Positions 6,999 to 13,315 of a DNA stretch of 19,658 nucleotides are shown here, one piece after another. Below the pieces are notes generated by a model. The model was given only the letters and a program-made list of their open reading frames with translations. It made no database searches and had not been told where the DNA came from. Made by a program: the position numbers and the translations under genes. This stretch comes from DASSCW01 sp036555005 (lineage in GTDB: Bacteria > Chloroflexota > Limnocylindria > QHBO01), in the NCBI GenBank assembly GCA_036555005.1, contig DATBME010000030.1, positions 1 through 19,658 on the forward strand, in the 5' to 3' direction. The stretch's first letter is position 1. Each line of letters opens with the position of its first letter.

Positions 6999-7154
6999 AG
7001 TGAATGATCCGGTGCGCAGTCCCGCGTGCGATCCCGCGCCGCCTCCCGTGGTCGAGACGTTACCGCCGTCGACTCGAGTGAGCGATCGAGCGTCGCGCCG
7101 AGTGTTGCGTCCGGTGTCACCTCCGGTGGCTGATCGGGTCGCACCTCCGAGGCG
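6999..7154. repeat. Two diverged 78-bp tandem units in a gene-free region
   Basis: Units 6999-7076 and 7077-7154 align without gaps at about 43 of 78 positions (hand count). Shared landmarks are AGTGA at both unit starts and CCTCC-GTGG at 7042-7050 and 7120-7128. The period is a multiple of three, so it may be a decayed coding repeat (Pro/Arg/Val-rich in one plus frame), but no convincing gene covers it. The whole interval 6885-7602 lacks a supported gene. Confidence 0.4.
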
Positions 7155-7287
7155 CCCGGCCTGCAACTACCGTATCGGCTGGCCGATGACCCGCCAAGGG
7201 CTTTGTCCACGAATTTGGCAGGCCGCGCCCGGACCTATCCCCACCCCATCCACAACGGCACGCCGCCTGCTGACGGTGATGCCATTG

Positions 7288-7313
7288 ATCCGGATCCATT
7301 AATCCGGATCCAT
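7288..7313. repeat. 12-bp direct repeat ATCCGGATCCAT
   Basis: ATCCGGATCCAT occurs at 7288-7299 and again at 7302-7313, separated by 2 bp. Each copy contains the self-complementary ATCCGGAT. It is AT-richer than its surroundings. Purpose unknown; a paired protein site is one option. Confidence 0.5.
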
Positions 7314-7410
7314 CGGCCCTGCGCGATGCGGCGAGGGCCGGAACGGCGGGGATCGGCGACCTACGGCACGCCGCGGCGGGCTGCCGCGCCTGTGACCAGC
7401 CGCGGATACC

Positions 7411-7496
7411 GCCGGTGGTGGTACTCCTCAACCTGCCTCTGCATTGCCACTGCTGTGGGCAGTGGCAGAGAGCATTGAGGCTGCGGCACCGCCGGC
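7411..7496 (+). ncRNA. Long composite stem-loop in intergenic DNA (candidate structured RNA or inverted-repeat element)
   Basis: Four helices stack in order. The outer one is 7411-7420 with 7487-7496 (10 bp, one G-T). Then come CCTCAA 7426-7431 with TTGAGG 7475-7480, TGC 7434-7436 with GCA 7472-7474, and CTCT 7437-7440 with AGAG 7467-7470. The innermost is GCCACTGC 7446-7453 with GCAGTGGC 7459-7466 around TGTGG. That is about 31 pairs over 86 nt with only small internal loops. No open frame over it looks genuine. The strand is uncertain because the fold is nearly symmetric. It could be a small RNA, the leader of the HAD gene at 7603, or a relic of a miniature inverted-repeat element. I know no family that matches. 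Confidence 0.45.
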
Positions 7497-7555
7497 AGCA
7501 GTGACGACATGCCTGGCGGGACGCGGAGGTGCATGAGTAATGCTGACGGCGGTCG

Positions 7556-7576
7556 GTGCCGGCACTTCGCCGGCAC
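7556..7576 (+). other. Perfect 8-bp hairpin ahead of the HAD gene promoter
   Basis: GTGCCGGC (7556-7563) and GCCGGCAC (7569-7576) pair around ACTTC. The element ends 13 bp before the TATGGT box at 7590, so it covers the -35 area. It could be an operator or the terminator of an upstream transcript. Confidence 0.45.
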
Positions 7577-7589
7577 GGACGGCACTGGC

Positions 7590-7595
7590 TATGGT
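7590..7595 (+). promoter_or_regulatory. -10 box TATGGT for a leaderless HAD transcript
   Basis: TATGGT lies 7 nt before ATG 7603 and there is no Shine-Dalgarno, so transcription and translation probably start at the same base. Confidence 0.5.
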
Positions 7596-7602
7596 TTAGC
7601 CG

Positions 7603-8301
7603 ATGGACTCCGCCCCTCCACCCGATCAGGCGCCCGCGGCGCTCGTCTTCGACCTGGACGGCACGCTGGTCGATACGGTCGAGACGCGGATCCGCGCCTG
7701 GCTGGACGTGTTCGAGGAGTTCGAGATCCCGGCCACGCACGAGCAGGTGGCGCCGCTGATCGGCATCGACGGCAAGCGCCTGGCCCGCGAGGTCGCCGCC
7801 GCGGCCGCCCGTCCGCTGGACGCCGGCCAGGACGAGGAGGTCGACCGTCGCTGCGGGGCGATCTACGAGGAGCTCAATCGTGACCCGCGGCCGCTGCCCG
7901 GAGCGCGGGAGCTGCTGAACTGGCTGGACGACACGTCGTGGCGCTGGGCGATCGCCACCTCGTCGCGCCGCGAGCAGGTCGGGACCTCCCTGGCCGCGCT
8001 GGACCTGGGCCGCGACCCGACCATCGTCGACGGCTCATCGGTGGAGCACGCCAAGCCGGCGCCGGATCTGCTGCTGGCCGCAGCCGAGGCGCTGCAGCGG
8101 GACCCGCCGGACTGCTGGTGCATCGGCGACTCGACCTGGGACATGCGCGCCGCGGCCGCGGCCGGGATGCCGGCGGTCGGCGTCACCGCCGGCGCCGCGG
8201 TGCCGGCGTCCGCCCTGCGCGAGACGGGCGCCAGGCTGGTGACCGGCACGCTGATGGAGCTCCAGGCGGAGCTCCATCGCAGGCGAGGGGAATCGGTCTA
8301 G
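7603..8301 (+). CDS. HAD-superfamily phosphatase (phosphoglycolate phosphatase / beta-phosphoglucomutase-like)
   Basis: A 232-residue soluble protein with all four HAD motifs. Motif I is FDLDGTL with the nucleophile Asp17 and Asp19. Motif II is IATSS (Thr119/Ser120), motif III is Lys151 in HAKPAPDL, and motif IV is GDSTWDM with Asp176 and Asp180. A helical cap (about 25-95) inserted after motif I marks it as subfamily IA with a C1 cap, like phosphoglycolate phosphatase and phosphatases of small phosphorylated metabolites. The substrate cannot be read from the sequence. The start is ATG 7603, just downstream of TATGGT, without a Shine-Dalgarno. It converges on the PRC-barrel gene with a single base between the two stop codons, so the two genes are not co-transcribed. 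Confidence 0.9.
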   Translation: MDSAPPPDQAPAALVFDLDGTLVDTVETRIRAWLDVFEEFEIPATHEQVAPLIGIDGKRLAREVAAAAARPLDAGQDEEVDRRCGAIYEELNRDPRPLPGARELLNWLDDTSWRWAIATSSRREQVGTSLAALDLGRDPTIVDGSSVEHAKPAPDLLLAAAEALQRDPPDCWCIGDSTWDMRAAAAAGMPAVGVTAGAAVPASALRETGARLVTGTLMELQAELHRRRGESV

Positions 8302-8302
8302 G

Positions 8303-8740
8303 TCAGGTCTGGCCGGTTCCCGGCTCGACCGTGGTGCTGCTCGGCGCCGCCTCCACCTCCCAGTAGGGTCGAATGCCGTAGGCGGTGTAGGTCTGCATGT
8401 ACTGCAGCTCCTCTTCCTCGCCATCGGCCAGGTGGTATTCGGGCTCGGCCGTGATCTCATCCCGCGGGCGGTCGATGCGCACCTGGCTGCCGTCGTCCTG
8501 GACTGCCTCCAGCGGAACCAGGTACTGCTTCTTGCCCATGCCCAGCAGCCCACCGCCGCTCTCCAGCACCAGCAGCCGGGCGACGCGCAGGTTGGGGTCG
8601 ATCAGCAGGTCGGCCACCGTGCCGATCCGGTCGTTGTCACGGTCGCGGACGTCACGCCCACGCAGGTCGCGGGAGGGGTCCTCGAGCTCCAGGCCGCTGC
8701 TGGTCAACGGCTCGAGGTCGCGCGTGAAGGTCATGGCCAT
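8303..8740 (-). CDS. PRC-barrel domain protein
   Basis: A 145-residue soluble acidic protein. A PRC-barrel is seen at about residues 25-85: DLRGRDVRDRDNDRIGTVADLLIDP, then RVARLLVLE, then YLVPLEAV. That is the usual G-x2-V, G-x-V-x-DLLID and VP-x-x-AV layout. This fold occurs in RimM, in photosynthetic reaction centre H and in many stand-alone stress-associated proteins that bind other proteins. The C-terminal 60 residues are acidic (ADGEEEELQYMQ). The start at 8740 is chosen because AGGTGA lies 4 nt ahead; the frame also runs back to 8794, but that extension overlaps the LigD promoter area. It is divergent from LigD with 83 bp between starts. Its partner is unknown. Confidence 0.85.
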   Translation of the reverse strand: MAMTFTRDLEPLTSSGLELEDPSRDLRGRDVRDRDNDRIGTVADLLIDPNLRVARLLVLESGGGLLGMGKKQYLVPLEAVQDDGSQVRIDRPRDEITAEPEYHLADGEEEELQYMQTYTAYGIRPYWEVEAAPSSTTVEPGTGQT

Positions 8741-8810
8741 GAGGTCACCTCGTGCGGGCGTCGGTTTCGCAGCGACTGAGGGCGCAAGCGGCATGCCAAC
8801 CGGGGGTGGC

Positions 8811-8816
8811 TATGAT
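8811..8816 (+). promoter_or_regulatory. -10 box TATGAT for a leaderless LigD transcript
   Basis: TATGAT lies 7 nt before ATG 8824. This decides the LigD start: the frame runs back to 8752, but those 24 codons span the promoter and are not part of the conserved PE domain. Confidence 0.55.
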
Positions 8817-8823
8817 CGGACCG

Positions 8824-11544
8824 ATGCCCCTGGAGACCTATCGGTCCAAGCGCGACTTCGCGCGCACCCCCGAGCCGGAGCCGGGCGAGGTCGGCGACGG
8901 GGCGGGTCGCTTCGTCGTGCAGCGCCACCGGGCCACCGCCCTCCACTACGACACGCGGCTGGAGGTGGGCGGCGTCCTGGTCAGCTGGGCCGTGCCGAAG
9001 GGGCCGACTCTCGACCCCGACGAGAAGCGCCTGGCCATGCGGACCGAGGACCACCCGATCGAGTACTTCGACTTCGAGGGCACGATCCCGAAGGGCGAGT
9101 ACGGCGCCGGCGACGTGATCATTTGGGACTGGGGCGCCTTCGAGCCGGAGGAGACCGACGACCCGGCCGGCGCCATCCGCGAGGGCGAGCTTAAGTTCCG
9201 GCTCTTCGGCGAGCGCCTGCGCGGGCGCTACACCATCGTCCGCACCAGCGGCCGCGGGGGTCGCCGCGACGAGCGCGACCAGTGGCTGCTGATCAAGAAG
9301 CGCGACGAGGTCGCCAGGGACGGCTGGGACGCCGAGGACTACCCGACCAGCGTCAAGACCGGGCGGACCAACGACGAGGTCAGGGACGGCGTGCCGCCGC
9401 GCTTCGAGCAGCCGGCCCCCGCTCCGAACGTCGCCCCCGACCTATCGCAGGCCCGCGCGGAGCGCCAGCCCGAATTCATCCCACCCATGATGGCCACCCT
9501 GACCGATGCCGCCTTCGACGACGACGACTGGCTGTACGAGGTCAAGTGGGACGGCTATCGGGTGCAGGCCGTCGTCAGCGACGGAAAGGCGCGCATCTGG
9601 ACGCGCAACCGCGTCGATGCCGCCACCTACTTCCCGAACCTGGCCGGCCCGGCGCCGTGGATCGATGCCGAGCAGGCGATCGTCGACGGCGAGGTGGTTG
9701 CCTTCGACGAGCAGGGGCGACCCTCGTTCAGCCGGCTGCAGGAGAAGACCGGGCTGCGGGCGCTGGAGATCGCCACGCGCCGCGCCGATCCCGATGCGCC
9801 GAAGCTGACCCGCGAGCAACGCGAGGCGATCCCGATGGCCTACATGGCCTTCGACCTGCTGCACCTTGACGGCCGGTCGCTGCTGGACGTCCCGCTCGAG
9901 CACCGCAAGCACGTGCTGCGGCGCGTCTTGCGCCCTGACGGGCTGGTGCGCTACGCCTCGCACGTGGTCGAGAACGGCGTCGATTTCACCCGGGCGGCCG
10001 CCGAGAAGGGGCTCGAGGGCATCGTGGCCAAGCGACGGCTGAGCCCGTACCTGGCCGGCCGCCGCAGCCGGGACTGGCTGAAGATCAAGCTGCGTCGCGA
10101 GCAGGAGATCGTGGTCGTCGGCTGGCTGCCCGGGCAGGGGACGCACAAGGACCTGGGCTCGCTGATCGTGGCGGTCAATGACGACGGCGGCCTGCGCCAC
10201 GCCGGCCAGGTGGGGAGCGGGATCAACGCCCGCATGCGCCGGGAGCTGCTGGCCGCCATGGAGCCGATCCGTCGGCCCGACGCCCCGCTGGCCCGGAAGC
10301 CGCGGCTGCCGGCGGCGCGCTGGGTGGAGCCACGCATCGTCATCCGCGCCGAGTTCAGCGACTGGACGCGCGACGGGCTGCTGCGCCAGGCCGCCTTCAA
10401 GGGGATCGAGCTGGACCGCGACCCGGCCAACGTCGTGCGCGAGGAGGCGATGCCGGCGGCGCGCGTGGTGCAGCACGCGCCCTCCGCCAACCGTCGCGCC
10501 AGCAAGCGCCCCGCCGCGTCCGACGCCGCGGCCGAGCCGCATCCGCCGGCCAGGACCGCACCGGCCTCGACGGAGGCGTGGCCGCCATCGGAGATGGACC
10601 TCACCCCGGCCAGCCGCGCCGAGCTGAAGGCGCTCGACGCGATGGAGCGCGAGGGTCACTGGACGGTGGCCGGCCACGAGGTGCGGGTCACGAACCTGGA
10701 CAAGGTCCTGATTCCGGCCGAGGGAGATCTGGCGCCCGTGACCAAGCGCGACCTGCTGCGCTACTACGTGAGCATGGGCCCGACTCTGCTGCCGCACCTG
10801 GCCGGCCGCGGCTTGAACCTGCAGCGCTTTCCGGACGGCATCGCCAGGATGGGCTTCTGGCAGAAGGACGTGCCCGGCCACGCGCCGAACTGGGTCAGCC
10901 GCTGGAGCTACACCGGGCACGAGGGTCGGAAGGACTACGTGGTGGTCGACAAGGTCGCGACCCTCGCCTGGCTGGCGCAGGAGGCCGCCCTGGAGCTGCA
11001 TCCCTGGACGTCGCGGACCATCTCGCCGCACGAGCCAACGTTCGCATTGATCGACGTCGACCCGGGCGACAAGACGACCTGGGAGGAGGTGCTCGCCCTC
11101 ACGCGGCTGTACCGAACCGCGCTGGAGCACCTGGGCGTCATCGGCCTGCCCAAGACCACCGGCAAACGAGGGCTGCAGGTCTGGGTGCCCGTGCGGCGCG
11201 GCTACCGCTTCGACGAGACGCGCGACTGGGTGGAGCAGCTGTCGCTGATGATCGGACGGCTGGTGCCCGACATTGTCAGCTGGGAGTGGGCCAAGCGCGA
11301 CCGCAAGGGCCGGGCGCGCCTGGACTTCACCCAGAACGCCGTGAACAAGACGTTGGTGGCGGCCTACTCGGTCCGGCCGTCAGCCGGCGCGCCCGTCTCG
11401 GCGCCGATTCGCTGGGAAGAGCTGGATGATCCGGCTCTGCGCTCCGAGCGGTGGACGATCCGCACCATCGGTGCCCGCGTGCGCAAGGTGGGGGACCTGT
11501 TCGCGCCGGCCACGGAGCTGGCCCAGGAGCTGCCGGCGTTGTGA
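8824..11544 (+). CDS. ligD: Multifunctional DNA repair ligase LigD (PE-LIG-POL)
   Basis: A 906-residue enzyme of bacterial non-homologous end joining, which repairs double-strand breaks together with Ku. Domain order is phosphoesterase, ligase, polymerase, as in Pseudomonas rather than Mycobacterium. PE domain, about 1-165: His35, His41, Asp43, Arg45, His77 and Tyr81 keep the exact spacing of the known metal and phosphate ligands. Ligase, about 215-535: nucleotidyl-lysine Lys241 in KWDGYR, EGIVAKR (398-404) and WLKIK (418-422), then an OB fold. A Pro/Ala linker (about 545-600) follows. Polymerase (archaeo-eukaryotic primase type), about 610-900: Asp744 and Asp746 (IDVDPG) and Asp834. The usual SGGKGxH histidine is Gln here (TTGKRGLQV), as in the stand-alone Rv3730c/PolD1-like group. 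No Ku gene is in the window. It probably has a leaderless start, and a strong hairpin lies 16 nt after the stop. Confidence 0.95.
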   Translation: MPLETYRSKRDFARTPEPEPGEVGDGAGRFVVQRHRATALHYDTRLEVGGVLVSWAVPKGPTLDPDEKRLAMRTEDHPIEYFDFEGTIPKGEYGAGDVIIWDWGAFEPEETDDPAGAIREGELKFRLFGERLRGRYTIVRTSGRGGRRDERDQWLLIKKRDEVARDGWDAEDYPTSVKTGRTNDEVRDGVPPRFEQPAPAPNVAPDLSQARAERQPEFIPPMMATLTDAAFDDDDWLYEVKWDGYRVQAVVSDGKARIWTRNRVDAATYFPNLAGPAPWIDAEQAIVDGEVVAFDEQGRPSFSRLQEKTGLRALEIATRRADPDAPKLTREQREAIPMAYMAFDLLHLDGRSLLDVPLEHRKHVLRRVLRPDGLVRYASHVVENGVDFTRAAAEKGLEGIVAKRRLSPYLAGRRSRDWLKIKLRREQEIVVVGWLPGQGTHKDLGSLIVAVNDDGGLRHAGQVGSGINARMRRELLAAMEPIRRPDAPLARKPRLPAARWVEPRIVIRAEFSDWTRDGLLRQAAFKGIELDRDPANVVREEAMPAARVVQHAPSANRRASKRPAASDAAAEPHPPARTAPASTEAWPPSEMDLTPASRAELKALDAMEREGHWTVAGHEVRVTNLDKVLIPAEGDLAPVTKRDLLRYYVSMGPTLLPHLAGRGLNLQRFPDGIARMGFWQKDVPGHAPNWVSRWSYTGHEGRKDYVVVDKVATLAWLAQEAALELHPWTSRTISPHEPTFALIDVDPGDKTTWEEVLALTRLYRTALEHLGVIGLPKTTGKRGLQVWVPVRRGYRFDETRDWVEQLSLMIGRLVPDIVSWEWAKRDRKGRARLDFTQNAVNKTLVAAYSVRPSAGAPVSAPIRWEELDDPALRSERWTIRTIGARVRKVGDLFAPATELAQELPAL

Positions 11545-11559
11545 CGGCGGGGACGCAAA

Positions 11560-11602
11560 ACGCGCCGCGGTGGCCGGCCTCGCGGCAGGCCCCGTGGCGC
11601 GT
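11560..11602 (+). terminator. Strong hairpin downstream of ligD
   Basis: Arms 11560-11570 and 11592-11602 pair over 11 bp with one G-T wobble. Inside, GGCCT (11576-11580) pairs with AGGCC (11587-11591). AAAA precedes the left arm; no T run follows. The rest of 11545-11844 has no gene. Confidence 0.65.
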
Positions 11603-11649
11603 CATTCCCCCGCGGTGAGCGAGGGTCGGGCCCTAGACGGGCCAGCCGC

Positions 11650-11663
11650 CGCCAGTACTGGCG
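11650..11663. other. 14-bp perfect palindrome with AGTACT core
   Basis: CGCCAGTACTGGCG is self-complementary. It shares AGTACT with the candidate sites at 3075, 4154 and 11786, all intergenic. It lies about 180 bp ahead of the HTH-TPR gene and may be a second operator there. Confidence 0.4.
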
Positions 11664-11770
11664 CTGCGCATTCGGAGTCTCCCTGGGTGCGGCGCGATCG
11701 GCTCTGATCACGTCCGCGACCCACGTTCGGGGAGGGAGGTCCGGCCGGCAATGACCCATCGGTCTGGGAC

Positions 11771-11806
11771 TACTGCCGCCGCGGCAGTACTTTTGGCCTA
11801 CACCTG
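11771..11806 (+). promoter_or_regulatory. Inverted repeat and AGTACTT block upstream of the HTH-TPR regulator
   Basis: TACTGCCGC (11771-11779) and GCGGCAGTA (11781-11789) are exact complements around one base. The right arm runs into CAGTACTTTTGGCCTA (11785-11800), which matches the block at 3074-3089 at 14 of 16 bases. It is 60 bp ahead of the start codon. Operator for self-control is the likeliest reading. Confidence 0.5.
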
Positions 11807-11832
11807 GGTCAAGTAACGCTTGCCAGGCCGTG

Positions 11833-11838
11833 TAGACT
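11833..11838 (+). promoter_or_regulatory. -10 box TAGACT for the HTH-TPR regulator
   Basis: TAGACT ends 6 nt before ATG 11845 and no Shine-Dalgarno is present, so a leaderless transcript is likely. Confidence 0.5.
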
Positions 11839-11844
11839 GCAGCC

Positions 11845-13143
11845 ATGCCGCGCATGAAAGCCGCCGCTCGACCGAGCGCGCATGACGCCGCCCTGGCGCA
11901 GCAGATCGGCCAGCGGATCCGCGAGGCGCGGCGCCGGGCGGGCCTGACCCAGCAGCAGCTGGCGGGTGATCGCTACACCAAGGCCTATGTCAGCGCGCTG
12001 GAGACCGGCATCGCCCGCCCCTCGATGGTGGCCCTGAGCTACCTGTCCGAGCGGCTGGGACTGCCGCCGAGCCACTTCCTGGATGAGCGGACGCCGGCCT
12101 GGACGCGCCTCGAAGTCGACATGCAGCTGGCCGCCGGCGAATGGCAGGCGGCGGCCGACGGCTATGCGACCCTGCTCAACGACACCGCCGACGAGCAGGT
12201 GCGCGCCGAAGTGCTGCGCGGCCAGGCGGAGGCGCTGGTACGCCTGGACCGCGGGCGCGAGGCGGTGGCCGCAGCAGCCGAGGCAGCGCGCATCTTCAGC
12301 TCGCTCGGCCGCATCTCGGAAGAGGCGCTCAGCCGCTACTGGCTGGCGTACGGCCTCTACCTGTCCGATGCCGAGGCGGACGCCCGCAGCATGCTGCTCG
12401 CCTTGCTGGAGCGGGTGCGGGCGGGCCTGAAGGTCGAGCCTGAGTTCGAGATGCGGCTGCTGATCGCGCTGGCCGCCGTCGAGTCGCGGGTCGGCAACTA
12501 CAGCGAGTCGCTGGCCCACCTCGAGGCGGCACGCGGCATGGCGGACGACCTGGACGACCGGCGGCGCGCCATGTTCCTCTTCAACCTCGCCATCAGCTAC
12601 CGCGAGACCGGCGACGTCGAGGCCGCCATCCGAACCGGCACCCAGGGCCTGGCCCTGCTGCGGGCGGCCGGCTCGTCGTTCGAATCGGCACAGATCGAGA
12701 ACGACCTGGCTATGGCCTACCTGGCCACCGGCAACGTGGCTCGCGCCCGGGAGCTGGCCGGCGAGGCACGGCGCGAGTTCGAGGAGGCCGGCGACGAGCG
12801 CTACCTGTCGGCCGTGCTGGACACCGAGGCGCGCGTGGCGCTCGCCTCCGGCGACGGGGGAGAGGCGATCAAGCTGGCGCGTCGGGCGGTGACGCTGGCC
12901 GGACAGTCCGGCAACCAGGTGGTGCAGATGGCGGCCATGCTCACCGAGGCACGCGCGCTGCGCGGCAACGGCGACCGCAAGAAGGCCGAGAGCCAGTACG
13001 CCGCCGCGGCGGCCATCGCTCGCGAGGGCCACTTCCCGTCGCGTCTGCGCGAGGTGCTGCGCGAGTGGTCGGAGCTCCGCGCCGAGAGCGGCGACCACCG
13101 GGGCGCCTACGAGCTCACCCGCGAGGCGCTCGCCGTCAATTGA
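11845..13143 (+). CDS. XRE-family regulator with C-terminal TPR-repeat domain
   Basis: A 432-residue protein. A Cro/C1-type helix-turn-helix lies at about 20-76 (IGQRIREARRRAGLTQQQLAG, then YVSALETGIARPS, then LSERLGLPPSHFL). The remaining 350 residues are tandem helix pairs of TPR type, for example LAAGEWQAAADGYATLL, VESRVGNYSESLAHLEAAR, ISYRETGDVEAAIRTGTQGLALL and MAYLATGNVARARELAGEARREF. HTH-TPR proteins include the peptide-sensing RRNPP group (PlcR, PrgX, Rgg) and many actinobacterial regulators, where the TPR superhelix binds a peptide or protein that alters DNA binding. No obvious signal-peptide pheromone gene is adjacent. Instead, a palindrome-overlapped promoter and a possible small RNA lie right after the stop. 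Start at ATG 11845 behind TAGACT. A palindromic promoter region suggests self-regulation. Confidence 0.88.
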   Translation: MPRMKAAARPSAHDAALAQQIGQRIREARRRAGLTQQQLAGDRYTKAYVSALETGIARPSMVALSYLSERLGLPPSHFLDERTPAWTRLEVDMQLAAGEWQAAADGYATLLNDTADEQVRAEVLRGQAEALVRLDRGREAVAAAAEAARIFSSLGRISEEALSRYWLAYGLYLSDAEADARSMLLALLERVRAGLKVEPEFEMRLLIALAAVESRVGNYSESLAHLEAARGMADDLDDRRRAMFLFNLAISYRETGDVEAAIRTGTQGLALLRAAGSSFESAQIENDLAMAYLATGNVARARELAGEARREFEEAGDERYLSAVLDTEARVALASGDGGEAIKLARRAVTLAGQSGNQVVQMAAMLTEARALRGNGDRKKAESQYAAAAAIAREGHFPSRLREVLREWSELRAESGDHRGAYELTREALAVN

Positions 13144-13156
13144 CTTCCCGCGCCAA

Positions 13157-13200
13157 CTGTCAATTAAGTATTGACAGGGGTGGTGCGGTGAGCATAGGCT
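13157..13200 (+). promoter_or_regulatory. Consensus promoter embedded in an inverted repeat
   Basis: CTGTCAAT (13157-13164) and ATTGACAG (13170-13177) form a perfect 8-bp inverted repeat with a 5-bp spacer, in unusually AT-rich DNA. The right arm contains TTGACA (13171-13176), a perfect -35 box. 18 bp later is TAGGCT (13195-13200), a good -10. A protein bound to the repeat would cover the -35. Predicted transcription start is near 13207, plus strand. Confidence 0.62.
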
Positions 13201-13206
13201 CAACGC

Positions 13207-13302
13207 AACGAGCTGGTGTGGGCACCCGTCATGACAACTGACGGACCGGCTCGAACATCGGGGGAGACGGGATCGGAGAGCGGGCACATCTCCGATCCCG
13301 TT
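13207..13302 (+). ncRNA. Candidate structured small RNA downstream of the HTH-TPR regulator
   Basis: The interval runs from the predicted start of the consensus promoter to the end of a strong terminator. CGAGCTGG (13209-13216) pairs with CCGGCTCG (13246-13253), one G-T. Within it CCGTCA (13226-13231) pairs with TGACGG (13239-13244). A purine-rich single strand (GGGGGAGA, near 13260-13267) lies before the terminator stem. The result is about 96 nt with two folded parts, typical of a regulatory RNA. An alternative is a short reading frame from GTG 13216 or ATG 13230, but it lacks a Shine-Dalgarno and runs through the terminator into the 3' end of the opposite gene. The ends are predicted only. 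Confidence 0.45.
13266..13302. terminator. 13-bp stem terminator, probably bidirectional
   Basis: Arms 13267-13279 and 13289-13301 pair perfectly over 13 bp with a 9-nt loop, plus a G-T at the base. TTGTGTTGT follows on the plus strand. On the minus strand it lies 14 nt after the stop of the gene ending at 13316. Confidence 0.75.
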
Positions 13303-13315
13303 GTGTTGTCCGGGA

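Noticed and set aside
7203..7478. 91-codon frame in the gene-free region
   Set aside because: Biased, no domain, no ribosome site, and it runs through the long stem-loop.
6885..7602. tRNA or CRISPR in the repeat-bearing gap
   Set aside because: No cloverleaf with TTC-arm features and no regularly spaced identical repeats were found.
9442..11130. 562-codon open frame on the minus strand
   Set aside because: Shadow of ligD; composition is Arg/Gln/Val-rich without domain features.
11771..11794. Reading the palindrome plus TTTT as the ligD terminator
   Set aside because: It is 227 bp after the ligD stop, a better hairpin lies at 11560, and the loop would be tight. Its position near the next promoter fits an operator better, though a dual role cannot be excluded.
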